Source: Nostoc sp. CHAB 5834
Lineage (GTDB): Bacteria; Cyanobacteriota; Cyanobacteriia; Cyanobacteriales; Nostocaceae
NCBI GenBank assembly: GCA_020829485.1
Contig: JAIVFU010000071.1
Coordinates: 1 to 34,566, forward strand
DNA: 34,566 nucleotides
Reading direction: 5' to 3'
In this document: piece after piece, positions 7,464 to 15,434 of the stretch
Layout: every line of letters starts with the position of its first letter
Numbering within the stretch: the first letter of the stretch is position 1
The notes under the pieces: generated by a model
Database searches by the model: none
The model's input: only the letters and a program-made list of their open reading frames with translations
What the model was told of the DNA's origin: nothing
Made by a program: the position numbers and the translations under genes

Positions 7464-7853
7464 TAATGAGCATTGCTGTGTCCCTACAGCATGGTTTATC
7501 AAGAAAGGCAGAGGGCAGGAGGCAGAAGGCAGAAGGGAATTCTGACTCAAGACTCTGCCCACGACCAAAGGGAGTAAGGGTTTCAGGTAACGCATAATTA
7601 ATTTCTGGAGATGTCTAGTGAATGATGCCCATTGTGCAGGCATCGCACGATCGCAGCTTAGTAGTTAGGCACTTCGCTTTGATTCTGGAAAGCAGGTGCA
7701 TTTTGTGGTAGCTAACTCTATAAGTTTAGTAGGTAAGGAAAATTTAAATAGTAATCTTACTGGGGTTTTTAAATATTTAAGTGAGTTACTATACAACATA
7801 ATTAACGAGTAAATGCTGATATCTTTTCATTGTCTTAGAGGGAGCGGATACCG

Positions 7854-8180
7854 ATGACATCTGAAAGCGATCGCGAGAAAGAACTTGAACAGCGAGAACG
7901 TATATTACGAGAACGAGAAGTTGAATTCCGACTCCGGGAAATGGAAACTAACATCCATGCTAACGATGCGGCTTTTCATCAAACTGTGAAGCATCAACCA
8001 GAAAATTCCCAGAAACCTTGGATGAATAAAGTAATTCTGGGTGGGAAGCTTTTTGCTCTTGGTGTGGTAGCACTAGTTGCAGTGAGAATAGCCTCAGTGT
8101 TGGCTGGATTTATTATTGTTGGTACGCTGGGGTGGATGTCTTACAAATTATTTTTGGAATCTAAAAAAACCAATCTTTAA
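7854..8180 (+). CDS. Small coiled-coil membrane protein, first gene of the dynamin block
   Basis: I do not recognise a named family. The 108-residue protein starts with a highly charged heptad-rich helix (residues ~3-34, EREKELEQRERILRE-type, ending near REMETNIHAN) that should form a coiled coil. A polar linker follows (~35-57), and then a hydrophobic region at ~58-99 long enough for one or two membrane helices. It lies 16 bp upstream of the BDLP gene on the same strand, so the two are very probably co-transcribed. It could act as a membrane anchor or partner for the dynamin-like proteins, which is inference from position. The ATG at 7854 has a good GAGGGAG ribosome site. Confidence 0.8.
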   Translation: MTSESDREKELEQRERILREREVEFRLREMETNIHANDAAFHQTVKHQPENSQKPWMNKVILGGKLFALGVVALVAVRIASVLAGFIIVGTLGWMSYKLFLESKKTNL

Positions 8181-8196
8181 TTAAGGTGTAATAATT

Positions 8197-10281
8197 ATGG
8201 TGAGTGATCAAGTAGCAACTGATAGATTTATCCAAGATTTAGAGCGCGTTGCTCAAGTGCGATCGGAAATTTCTGTATGTTTGAGTAAACTAGCTGAAAC
8301 AATTAATCAAGCTGAGTTGGCTGGAGACTCTTCATCAGGAAAACTCAGTTTAGAGCGAGATATTGAAGATATTACAGTAGCTAGTAAAAACCTCCGCCAA
8401 GGTGTATTTCGCCTTTTGGTATTAGGCGATATGAAACGCGGGAAAAGTACGTTTCTCAACGCCTTAATTGGGGAAAACTTATTGCCGAGCGATGTTAACC
8501 CTTGCACCGCAGTCTTAACAGTTTTACGCTATGGGCCAGAAAAAAAAGTTACCATTCATTTTAATGATGGGAAAAGCCCACAACAGTTAGACTTTCAGAA
8601 CTTTAAATATAAATATACCATTGATCCGGCTGAAGCAAAAAAACTAGAGCAGGAGAAAAAACAAGCATTTCCTGATGTTGATTATGCAGTAGTTGAGTAT
8701 CCCTTAACGCTACTAGAAAAAGGAATTGAAATTGTTGATAGTCCAGGATTGAATGATACAGAAGCGCGAAACGAATTATCTTTGGGTTATGTAAATAACT
8801 GCCACGCAATTCTGTTTGTGATGAGAGCTTCTCAACCTTGTACCTTGGGTGAGCGTCGCTATCTAGAAAATTATATCAAAGGTAGAGGATTGACGGTTTT
8901 TTTCTTAGTTAATGCTTGGGATCAGGTGCGAGAATCATTGATTGATCCTGATGATGTTGAAGAATTACAAGCATCTGAGAATAGATTGCGGCAAGTATTT
9001 AACGCGAATTTAGCAGAATATTGTACTGTAGAAGGTCAGAATATTTATGACGAAAGAGTGTTTGAGCTTTCGTCAATTCAAGCACTCAGACGACGGTTGA
9101 AAAATCCCCAAGCTGATTTAGAGGGGACTGGCTTTCCAAAGTTTATGGATTCGCTTAATACTTTTCTTACCAGAGAACGTGCGATCGCAGAACTCCGTCA
9201 AGTGAGAACCTTAGCTAGACTTGCCTGCAATCATACCCGCGAAGCAGTTGCAAGGCGTATACCATTACTTGACCAAGATGTAAATGAATTAAAAAAACGG
9301 ATTGATTCAGTAGAACCAGAGTTTAACAAACTCACGGGTATTCGAGATGAATTTCAAAAAGAAATTATCAATACCAGAGACACTCAAGCAAGAACAATTT
9401 CCGAATCTTTTCGCAGCTACGTTTTAAACTTAGGTAATACCTTTGAAACCGATTTCTTGCGCTATCAACCGGAATTAAATTTGTTTGATTTTCTCAGTAG
9501 TGGTAAACGAGAAGCATTTAACACCGCATTACAAAAAGCCTTTGAGCAATATATCACTGACAAATCTGCTGCTTGGACATTAACTGCTGAAAAAGATATC
9601 AATGCAGCTTTTAAAGAACTTTCTCGCAGTGCTGCACAATATGGTGCGTCTTATAATCAAGTCACAGAGAAAATTACAGAAAAGCTCACTGGGCAAGATG
9701 TAAAGGTAAATACCACTACTAATGCTGAAGAAGATAATTCTCCCGCTTGGGCAAAATGGGCAATGGGATTGTTATCACTGTCTAAGGGAAATCTTGCTGG
9801 TTTCGCACTAGCAGGAGCCGGATTTGATTGGAAAAATATCTTGTTAAACTACTTTACTGTAATTGGCATTGGCGGGATAATTACAGCAGTTACAGGTATT
9901 TTTCTTGGCCCCATCGGGTTTGCACTGCTAGGTTTAGGAGTAGGATTTTTGCAAGCAGATCAAGCGCGTAAAGAATTAGTTAAAACTGCAAAGAAAGAGT
10001 TAGTTAAACATCTACCCCAAGTCGCATACGAGCAATCTCAGGTTGTATATAATGCTGTAAAAGAGTGTTTTGACTCTTACGAAAGAGAAGTGGGTAAGCG
10101 GATTAATGATGATATTCTCTCTCGCAAATCTGAATTAGATAATCTAGTCAAACAGAAACAAACCCGTGAAATAAATCGTGAGACTGAGTTAAACCGTTTA
10201 AAAAACTTACAGGAAGATGTAATAGCTCAGTTACAAAAAATCGAGGCGGCGTATAGCAATTTATTAGCTTATTATAGTTGA
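8197..10281 (+). CDS. bdlp: Bacterial dynamin-like protein BDLP
   Basis: This 694-residue protein matches, over almost its whole length as I recall it, the structurally characterised BDLP of Nostoc punctiforme (693 residues). That protein binds and tubulates membrane in its GTP state and extends from a compact to an open form. G1 is GDMKRGKS at 77-84, the switch-I Thr is in NPCTAV at ~101-106, G3 is DSPG at 181-184 and G4 is NAWD at 239-242. Long neck and trunk helices surround a hydrophobic paddle at about 551-590 (GIGGIITAVTGIFLGPIGFALLGLG region, given in part) that inserts into lipid. The ATG at 8197 follows AAGGTG. Residue numbers are one higher than in the published protein because of one extra N-terminal residue. 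Confidence 0.96.
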   Translation: MVSDQVATDRFIQDLERVAQVRSEISVCLSKLAETINQAELAGDSSSGKLSLERDIEDITVASKNLRQGVFRLLVLGDMKRGKSTFLNALIGENLLPSDVNPCTAVLTVLRYGPEKKVTIHFNDGKSPQQLDFQNFKYKYTIDPAEAKKLEQEKKQAFPDVDYAVVEYPLTLLEKGIEIVDSPGLNDTEARNELSLGYVNNCHAILFVMRASQPCTLGERRYLENYIKGRGLTVFFLVNAWDQVRESLIDPDDVEELQASENRLRQVFNANLAEYCTVEGQNIYDERVFELSSIQALRRRLKNPQADLEGTGFPKFMDSLNTFLTRERAIAELRQVRTLARLACNHTREAVARRIPLLDQDVNELKKRIDSVEPEFNKLTGIRDEFQKEIINTRDTQARTISESFRSYVLNLGNTFETDFLRYQPELNLFDFLSSGKREAFNTALQKAFEQYITDKSAAWTLTAEKDINAAFKELSRSAAQYGASYNQVTEKITEKLTGQDVKVNTTTNAEEDNSPAWAKWAMGLLSLSKGNLAGFALAGAGFDWKNILLNYFTVIGIGGIITAVTGIFLGPIGFALLGLGVGFLQADQARKELVKTAKKELVKHLPQVAYEQSQVVYNAVKECFDSYEREVGKRINDDILSRKSELDNLVKQKQTREINRETELNRLKNLQEDVIAQLQKIEAAYSNLLAYYS

Positions 10282-10295
10282 TAAATCTCATTACT

Positions 10296-10540
10296 CTCGT
10301 TCCCAGCTTCTAGCTGGGAATACCTACTTGGAGGGCTGCCGCCTCCCATAAGCATAAGTAGCTAAATGTAATAAATTAAAGTTTGTAGTAAGGACTTTAG
10401 TCCTGTTAAAATTTGCTATGAGCGATGAATCGCTCACTACAAACTAGGATTTTATTGTATGTTTAATTATGCATACCTACTTAAGAATGTGAGGTCGTAG
10501 CCTCAATGAGCAGCATTAGCAGGCGGAGCCTGGGAACGAG
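10296..10540. mobile_element. Composite MITE between the two dynamin genes
   Basis: The 245-bp element is bounded by CTCGTTCCCAGC (10296-10307) and its near inverted copy GCCTGGGAACGAG (10528-10540). Inside it sits a second, smaller element with perfect 9-bp ends GTTTGTAGT (10381-10389) and ACTACAAAC (10436-10444), which contains AGGACTTTAGTCCT and GCGATGAATCGC hairpins. The same inner half-motif recurs at 19820-19844. The element fills nearly the whole spacer between bdlp and the dynamin-J gene, leaving the second gene's ribosome site (AGGGGA) intact. Confidence 0.75.
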
Positions 10541-10555
10541 GAAGATAGGGGAACT

Positions 10556-12799
10556 ATGCAACAACAGTATGAAGGTTATAAGGATTTAGCAGATTCTCTC
10601 AAATCTGCATCTGCATTACTGAATTTAGAACGCAAATCGCAACTGCATCAAGATATAATTACCGTCTGTAATCATCTCATTAATCCTAGCTTTCGGATTG
10701 CGGTATTTGGCCCCTTTAATCATGGCAAATCTACCTTACTAAATGCCATATTAGGGAATCGCACTTTACCAATTGATTTAATTCCCACTACAGGCGCATC
10801 AATTACTGTCAAGTATGGCTCTGATGTGCGAACTCGCATCATGTTGGTAGATGGTAGAGAAATATATCGCAGTGGTACAGAAGTTTTACAACAATTTGCA
10901 ATTCTTGACAGCAATAGACAGATGCGAAAAGATGTAGTATCTGTAGAAGTTTTTTGTCCGCATCCATTCTTAGAAACAGGTGTAGAATTTCTCGATTTGC
11001 CGGGAACAAATGATAGAGACGAACAAGATAATTTGGTCAGAGAACAACTTTTAAGTGCAGATTTAATTATCCAATTATTAGATGCACGTAAGTTAATGAC
11101 TTTAGGTGAACGGGAAAACTTACGAGATTGGCTATTAGATCGCGGTATTAAAACAGTTATTTTTGTCGCTAATTTTCTTAACTTACTCGAACCCGACGAG
11201 CAAAAACAAGTCCAAAATCGTTTGCTGTTTGTCGCAGAAAGCTTTCGAGCCGAATTACCTCCAGGTTTTAGTAATTTATATCGCGTTGATGCTTTACCTG
11301 CCTTAAGAGCCAGATTAAAAGGCGATGTTGCTGCTGCCAATAGTAGCGGGTTAGCGGCTTTTGAAACAGCTTTGCAAAATATTGTGGGGATTTTGCAACC
11401 GAATCGTGGTAGTATGCGTTTGCCAAGAGTGCAAGCGATCGCTTCTCAAATCCAACACTCATTAAAAGCTAAAATTGACCCAATTGCTCTTGAAATAAAA
11501 TCCTTTGATGATAAAGAGAATAGCAAAGTTGAAATTAAACGAAAAGCAGCTAACTTAATTTATAAAGGTTTTTCTACTAGCGTAGGAGAGTTACGCGATT
11601 GGCTAGCATTTCCCAATCTACTCACAAAATATCAAGCTGATGCGGCAGTTGCATTGGCAGAAAATAAGTTTAAGGATTGGCAAACAAACACTTTTAAAAA
11701 AGACCTGAATCAATTACAACTTGCTGCGGGAAAATGGCTTTATCAAGCTTACGAATTTTTCCAAGAAGAACGACCGCAAGATTTAATAATTCCCTTTCCT
11801 AGCGAACCACAAGTAATATTACCATCAAAGCCAAGCAATACTGATGATTTGAGCGAACCTGGTTCTATCGCTGTTGGTGGCGGTATTGGTTGGTTGTTAG
11901 GCGGCCCAGTTGGTGCTGCTGTCGTCGGGAGTATTTCTTATTTACTAAACAAGAATATCCAAAAACAAGACGATCAATTAGCAAATGAATCTTATCATCA
12001 GGAAGTTGCTAAACTTTGTATAACTGCAATTGAAGATTATTTATCTGGCTTCAGTAATCAAGGGTTATATATTTTGAATGAATATGAACAGAAAGCCGAA
12101 AAAGTAATTTGTTTTGAAGTTAGTCAAGAACCGCTAGAAATTACTAAAAAACGTGAAAGTTTGCAACAGTTACAAAAAGGTTTTAATCAGTTATTGCAAG
12201 AGTTAGAGAAAGTAAAAATATCCTCAAATCATCAACTTTATAAAGAAATACCTAAATATAGCAACACCAATAGAAAATATTCACCACAGCCAGAGAGAGT
12301 TCAAAGTTATCCTAAAAAAGATCCTGGTGTTAAGCGACAACAGGAAAATACTGCTAAGAATACTCAGACAACGGTAAAATCTGTTTTTCCACCACCGCCA
12401 AAAGCTTCTCCCTCTCCACAGAAAGAAGACTTAGAGGCGAAATTTCGTGAGTGGGAACTGAATGAGGAAATAGCGCGAATGAAAGCAGAGATGCGTAGCC
12501 CTAAAGCTTGTCGTCAGACATCGCCTGGTTCTCAAACTAGCAAACAGCAAAATTCAACTCAAAGCAACAAAGCACCCAACCAACCCAAAAGCCAGACGGA
12601 AAAAGATAAAATTACCCGCGCCTACGGCATTTTAGGATTGCAAGCAAATGCTTCTTTGGCTGAGATAAAGCAGGCTTATCGAACTTTAGTAAAAAAATGG
12701 CATCCAGATTTGTTTGTGAATCAGCCGCAACTGCTAAAACAAGCACAAGAGAAAATGCACTTAGTTAATGAAGCTTACACAATTTTGAGTGATAAATGA
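10556..12799 (+). CDS. Dynamin-like GTPase fused to a C-terminal DnaJ domain
   Basis: This 747-residue protein has a dynamin-type GTPase at the N-terminus: G1 GPFNHGKS at 52-59, a Thr-rich switch (PTTGASI) at ~77-83 and G3 DLPG at 147-150. The G4 position reads VANFLNLLEP (N206-x-x-N209) instead of NKxD. A helical region follows, then a Gly-rich hydrophobic segment at about 436-465 (GGGIGWLLGGPVGAAVVG) that could be a membrane paddle. A coiled coil lies near 520-560, then a Pro/Gln-rich linker, and finally a J domain at ~683-747 with the Hsp70-activating HPD at 716-718. The J domain suggests recruitment of a DnaK partner to the GTPase or its membrane site; that is inference. It lies 274 bp after bdlp on the same strand, the spacer being filled by a MITE. 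Confidence 0.92.
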   Translation: MQQQYEGYKDLADSLKSASALLNLERKSQLHQDIITVCNHLINPSFRIAVFGPFNHGKSTLLNAILGNRTLPIDLIPTTGASITVKYGSDVRTRIMLVDGREIYRSGTEVLQQFAILDSNRQMRKDVVSVEVFCPHPFLETGVEFLDLPGTNDRDEQDNLVREQLLSADLIIQLLDARKLMTLGERENLRDWLLDRGIKTVIFVANFLNLLEPDEQKQVQNRLLFVAESFRAELPPGFSNLYRVDALPALRARLKGDVAAANSSGLAAFETALQNIVGILQPNRGSMRLPRVQAIASQIQHSLKAKIDPIALEIKSFDDKENSKVEIKRKAANLIYKGFSTSVGELRDWLAFPNLLTKYQADAAVALAENKFKDWQTNTFKKDLNQLQLAAGKWLYQAYEFFQEERPQDLIIPFPSEPQVILPSKPSNTDDLSEPGSIAVGGGIGWLLGGPVGAAVVGSISYLLNKNIQKQDDQLANESYHQEVAKLCITAIEDYLSGFSNQGLYILNEYEQKAEKVICFEVSQEPLEITKKRESLQQLQKGFNQLLQELEKVKISSNHQLYKEIPKYSNTNRKYSPQPERVQSYPKKDPGVKRQQENTAKNTQTTVKSVFPPPPKASPSPQKEDLEAKFREWELNEEIARMKAEMRSPKACRQTSPGSQTSKQQNSTQSNKAPNQPKSQTEKDKITRAYGILGLQANASLAEIKQAYRTLVKKWHPDLFVNQPQLLKQAQEKMHLVNEAYTILSDK

Positions 12800-12805
12800 A
12801 CAACC

Positions 12806-12839
12806 AGATCCCCGACTTCGTAAAAGTTGTCGGGGATCT
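12806..12839 (+). terminator. Intrinsic terminator after the dynamin-J gene
   Basis: AGATCCCCGAC (12806-12816) and GTCGGGGATCT (12829-12839) form a perfect 11-bp GC-rich stem with a 12-nt loop, followed by TTAGATTT. It sits seven bases after the dynamin-J stop codon and separates that block from the DUF305 gene. Confidence 0.8.
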
Positions 12840-12893
12840 TTAGATTTCAGTCTAGCAATTTGATTAGAATTGGGAAATTGTTAGGTGAGACTT

Positions 12894-13589
12894 ATGCAAC
12901 TGCTATCTTTGAAAAATGGGTTTTTGGCGTTAACCTTGAGTGCGATCGCTTCTGTCGGTGGGTTAATTATAGGATGTACCAATACTGCTTCCCAGAACCA
13001 AAGCCAAGCGCCAAAGGGAACCGCCACCAATGCTAATGACAAGCAGATGATGAACCACGGTGGTGGCATGAATCATAGCATGGGAATGGATTTAGGCCCA
13101 GCCGATGCTAATTTTGATTTACGATTGATCGACGCTATGACACCGCACCATCAAGGGGCTGTGGAAATGGCGAATGTTGCACAGCAGAAATCAAAACGTC
13201 CTGAAATCAAAAAGCTAGCAGACAATATCATCAAATCGCAAAACCAAGAAATCACTCAGATGAAGCAGTGGCGAGAAGCTTGGTATCCCAAGGCAGGAGA
13301 TAAACCAATGGCTTACAACAGTCAAATGGGCCACATGATGGAAATGTCGTCTGATCAAATGAAAACTATGATGATGAGTCAAGACTTAGGTGCAGCTGAT
13401 GCGGAATTTGATCTGCGCTTTATTAATGCGATGATTCCTCACCATGAAGGGGCTGTAACAATGGCAAAAGATGTTTTGAGTAAGTCTAAGCGCCCTGAAA
13501 TCAAGCAATTAGCCCAAGAAATTATCAAGGCACAAAATACAGAGATTAAAGAAATGCAGCAGTGGCGAAAAAGCTGGTACAACCAGTAA
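12894..13589 (+). CDS. DUF305 lipoprotein with two tandem repeats, probably copper-binding
   Basis: This protein has 231 residues from the ATG at 12894, chosen because AGGTGAG lies five bases upstream; an in-frame GTG nine bases earlier is less likely. The N-terminus is a lipoprotein signal with a lipobox ending IIGC near residue 28, so the mature protein should be lipid-anchored outside the cytoplasmic membrane. Two DUF305 units follow, each with LGxADAxFDLRxIxAM-PHH-GAV and a conserved C-terminal KSKRPEIK...QWR-WY block. They are separated by a Met/His-rich stretch (MGHMMEMSSDQMKTMMM). Met, His and the paired HH motifs suit copper or similar metal binding, as in the cyanobacterial CopM protein of the same family. 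No metal-resistance pump or CopRS regulator is next to it. Confidence 0.85.
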   Translation: MQLLSLKNGFLALTLSAIASVGGLIIGCTNTASQNQSQAPKGTATNANDKQMMNHGGGMNHSMGMDLGPADANFDLRLIDAMTPHHQGAVEMANVAQQKSKRPEIKKLADNIIKSQNQEITQMKQWREAWYPKAGDKPMAYNSQMGHMMEMSSDQMKTMMMSQDLGAADAEFDLRFINAMIPHHEGAVTMAKDVLSKSKRPEIKQLAQEIIKAQNTEIKEMQQWRKSWYNQ

Positions 13590-13834
13590 GACTAACTTGT
13601 AATTCATAATTTGTAATACTCGCCTTCATGCGAGAAGCAAGCTACGTAATTCGTAATTAAGACACAGGAAAAGGTTTGATATCGGCTTTTTCCAATACTT
13701 TAAAGTTAATAGGACTTACGCACTGTACAAATGCATCATGATGTGAATTAACGAAAATGGGTTCTTTCAGGCTTTTCGTAATTATCCTGCAATCGTAAAT
13801 AGACCATGCTGTAGGGGCTAAACTTTGCTCATTG

Positions 13835-14030
13835 GTGTCAACTTAACGTGAAAACCATGTCCCGCAAGGAACTTCAGTTCCTTGCTAATAGCTAAAGTCT
13901 ACTGAAGTAGACTAAAGATTTTTAGGAATATTTAATCTACTTCAGTAGACTTTAGCTATGAGCCTCTGAAATTTATTTCTGGGCGGGCGTGGAAGCCAAC
14001 AGATAAGCGATTTTTAGCTTAAGTTGACAC
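13835..14030 (+). mobile_element. 195-bp mobile repeat, copy B (complete)
   Basis: The 196-bp element has inverted ends GTGTCAACTTAA (13835-13846) and TTAAGTTGACAC (14019-14030). Its interior is a chain of palindromes: GGAACTTCAGTTCC, AGTCTACTGAAGTAGACT and its neighbour CTACTTCAGTAG. It matches copy A (7309-7463) and, inverted, copy C (23587-23781). No ORF; probably a non-autonomous element. Confidence 0.8.
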
Positions 14031-14183
14031 GTATCCCGCCTTTGACTATGGGCGGGCAAGATGCCCACCCCACAATAAATAGTTGTATATTTTTTATTTG
14101 TCAGTCCCTAAAGAGTTTTAGCCTTAACTGAACCGTATTGGGTTATGATGCCTAGCCCACTGACTATATTCTCACGCAAAAAA

Positions 14184-14215
14184 CAAAGACGCAAAGATAT
14201 AACTTTGCGCCTTTG
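14184..14215 (-). terminator. Intrinsic terminator of the peroxiredoxin gene
   Basis: CAAAGACGCAAAG (14184-14196) pairs with CTTTGCGCCTTTG (14203-14215) with one mismatch. On the minus strand the stem is followed by a T run (GTTTTTTGCG), as expected for a Rho-independent terminator 26 bases after the stop codon of the gene at 14242. Confidence 0.8.
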
Positions 14216-14241
14216 CTTTTTATCCGAAATAATTCTCAGAT

Positions 14242-14880
14242 TTACTTGTTAGGCTGAGGAGTCATCCGCAGATAGGGTTTAATTTCCTCGTAACCTTTGG
14301 GGAATTTCTCTTTAAGTACTTCTGGATCTTTCAGTGAGGGGACAATTACAACATCCTCTCCATCTTTCCAATCAGCTGGTGTTGCCACGCTGTAATTATC
14401 AGTCAATTGCAGAGAATCAATTACCCGCAAAAGTTCATCAAAGTTACGTCCCGTGCTGGGAGGATAGGTGAAAGAGAGACGGAGTTTCTTATTAGGATCA
14501 ATCACGAAAACCGATCGCACTGTCACAGACGCATTAGCATTAGGGTGGATCATGTCGTAAAGCTCAGAAACCTTGCGATCTGCATCCGCCAAAATTGGGT
14601 AGTTAAGAGTGGTGCTTTGAGTTTCTTCAATGTCTCCCACCCAGCCTTTGTGAGATTCTACGTCATCAACGCTAAGTGCGATCGCTTTGACATTGCGCTT
14701 GTCAAATTCTGGTTTTAGCTTGGCAACTGTGCCGAGTTCTGTTGTACAAACAGGTGTAAAATCAGCAGGGTGAGAAAACAGCACAACCCAGCTGTCACCT
14801 GCCCATTGGTAAAAATCGATGTCGCCGTGTGTTGAGGCTTGCGTAAAGTTTGGTACTGTGTCACCTAGACGGAGAGCCAT
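14242..14880 (-). CDS. 1-Cys peroxiredoxin (Prx6 group)
   Basis: This 212-residue thiol peroxidase reduces H2O2 and organic hydroperoxides. The active-site block HPADFTPVCTTELG places the peroxidatic Cys at 45 and the conserved Thr at 42. The long C-terminal extension (TPADWKDGEDVVIVPSLKDPE, here in part) and the absence of a second conserved resolving cysteine assign it to the Prx6/1-Cys group rather than the 2-Cys group. It has its own terminator and a 554-bp upstream spacer, so it is monocistronic. Confidence 0.93.
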   Translation of the reverse strand: MALRLGDTVPNFTQASTHGDIDFYQWAGDSWVVLFSHPADFTPVCTTELGTVAKLKPEFDKRNVKAIALSVDDVESHKGWVGDIEETQSTTLNYPILADADRKVSELYDMIHPNANASVTVRSVFVIDPNKKLRLSFTYPPSTGRNFDELLRVIDSLQLTDNYSVATPADWKDGEDVVIVPSLKDPEVLKEKFPKGYEEIKPYLRMTPQPNK

Positions 14881-15434
14881 GTGAGATTCCCTGTAGTTAG
14901 AAAAGCATATATATTCTAGTATCCCATCATGACATAAAACCCCTATTTCCCAATCGGACTTTAGCTGTTTGAAACAAAATTTTAGGTTGTCAGTACTCTC
15001 GGATAAGGGACGAGAGAAAGATAAAAACTATTCAGGATTTACGCAAAATAATGAATAAACGAACCGCAATCGCGCAGCGTCTCGTTAGAGAAGGGCACAA
15101 AGGACACAAAGGAAAGAGGGTTTTAGAGAGTTATTGCGTAAGTCATACTATTGACTAAAATACACATGTATGATTTAAATTATTATGTTTTCACTATAGG
15201 TTTTTCTTTACATAGAGGATTGCAAGTCTCAGGGTGATAGCTGACTACAAGCCATTGTACGTTTAGGGTTATTGAGTTGCAACAGTTCCACATTATTGCA
15301 GAATTACGAGAAACTTTCTTAGCATAGATGCAATATTGTGAGAAGTTTCTAAGCTGTTACAAATTGAATTGTCATAAAGCAAATAGTGAGAATAAAAATT
15401 ACTATGTTTATTATTTTCAAATTTTGAATTACTT
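14881..15434. other. Spacer with a TTACGCA-type MITE
   Basis: No gene is visible in these 554 bp. A roughly 103-bp element at 15039-15141 is bounded by TTACGCAAAATAA and TTATTGCGTAA (inverted with a 2-base indel). It contains a small dispersed repeat, CGCGCAGCGTCTCGTTAGAG, and a CACAAAGGA direct repeat. The rest is AT-rich and must hold the divergent promoters of the peroxiredoxin gene and the membrane-protein gene. Confidence 0.65.

Larger units (their letters stand above)
6905..7853. other. Repeat-rich spacer between cysK and the dynamin block
   Basis: This 949-bp stretch holds no intact gene. It contains the promoter side of cysK, a palindromic GATGAATCGTGTCTCTAC repeat near 7038, a gene remnant (7076-7264), a truncated copy of the 195-bp mobile repeat (7309-7463) and a purine-rich GGCAGAAG-type tandem tract at about 7506-7541. 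From 7640 to 7853 is an AT-rich segment that probably holds the promoter of the dynamin block. A ribosome site GAGGGAG lies just before the ATG at 7854. Confidence 0.7.
13590..14241. other. Repeat-filled spacer
   Basis: These 652 bp contain no gene. There is a half-copy of an AGGACTTACGCA repeat near 13712, the complete mobile repeat copy B (13835-14030), a GGGCGGGCAAGATGCCCACCCC repeat at about 14049-14071 (longer motif given only in part here), and a single CTGAACCGTATTG end motif near 14128 like that of the MITE at 34132-34257. The terminator of the peroxiredoxin gene lies at 14184-14215. Confidence 0.7.

Noticed and set aside
7415..7643. Short frames of ~60 codons on both strands
   Set aside because: They cover the mobile repeat and the purine-rich GGCAGAAG tract; their peptides are just translated repeats.
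10720..11340. 206-codon minus-strand frame inside the dynamin-J gene
   Set aside because: It is an antisense shadow of a gene with clear GTPase motifs; the translated product is Ser/Lys-rich without family features.
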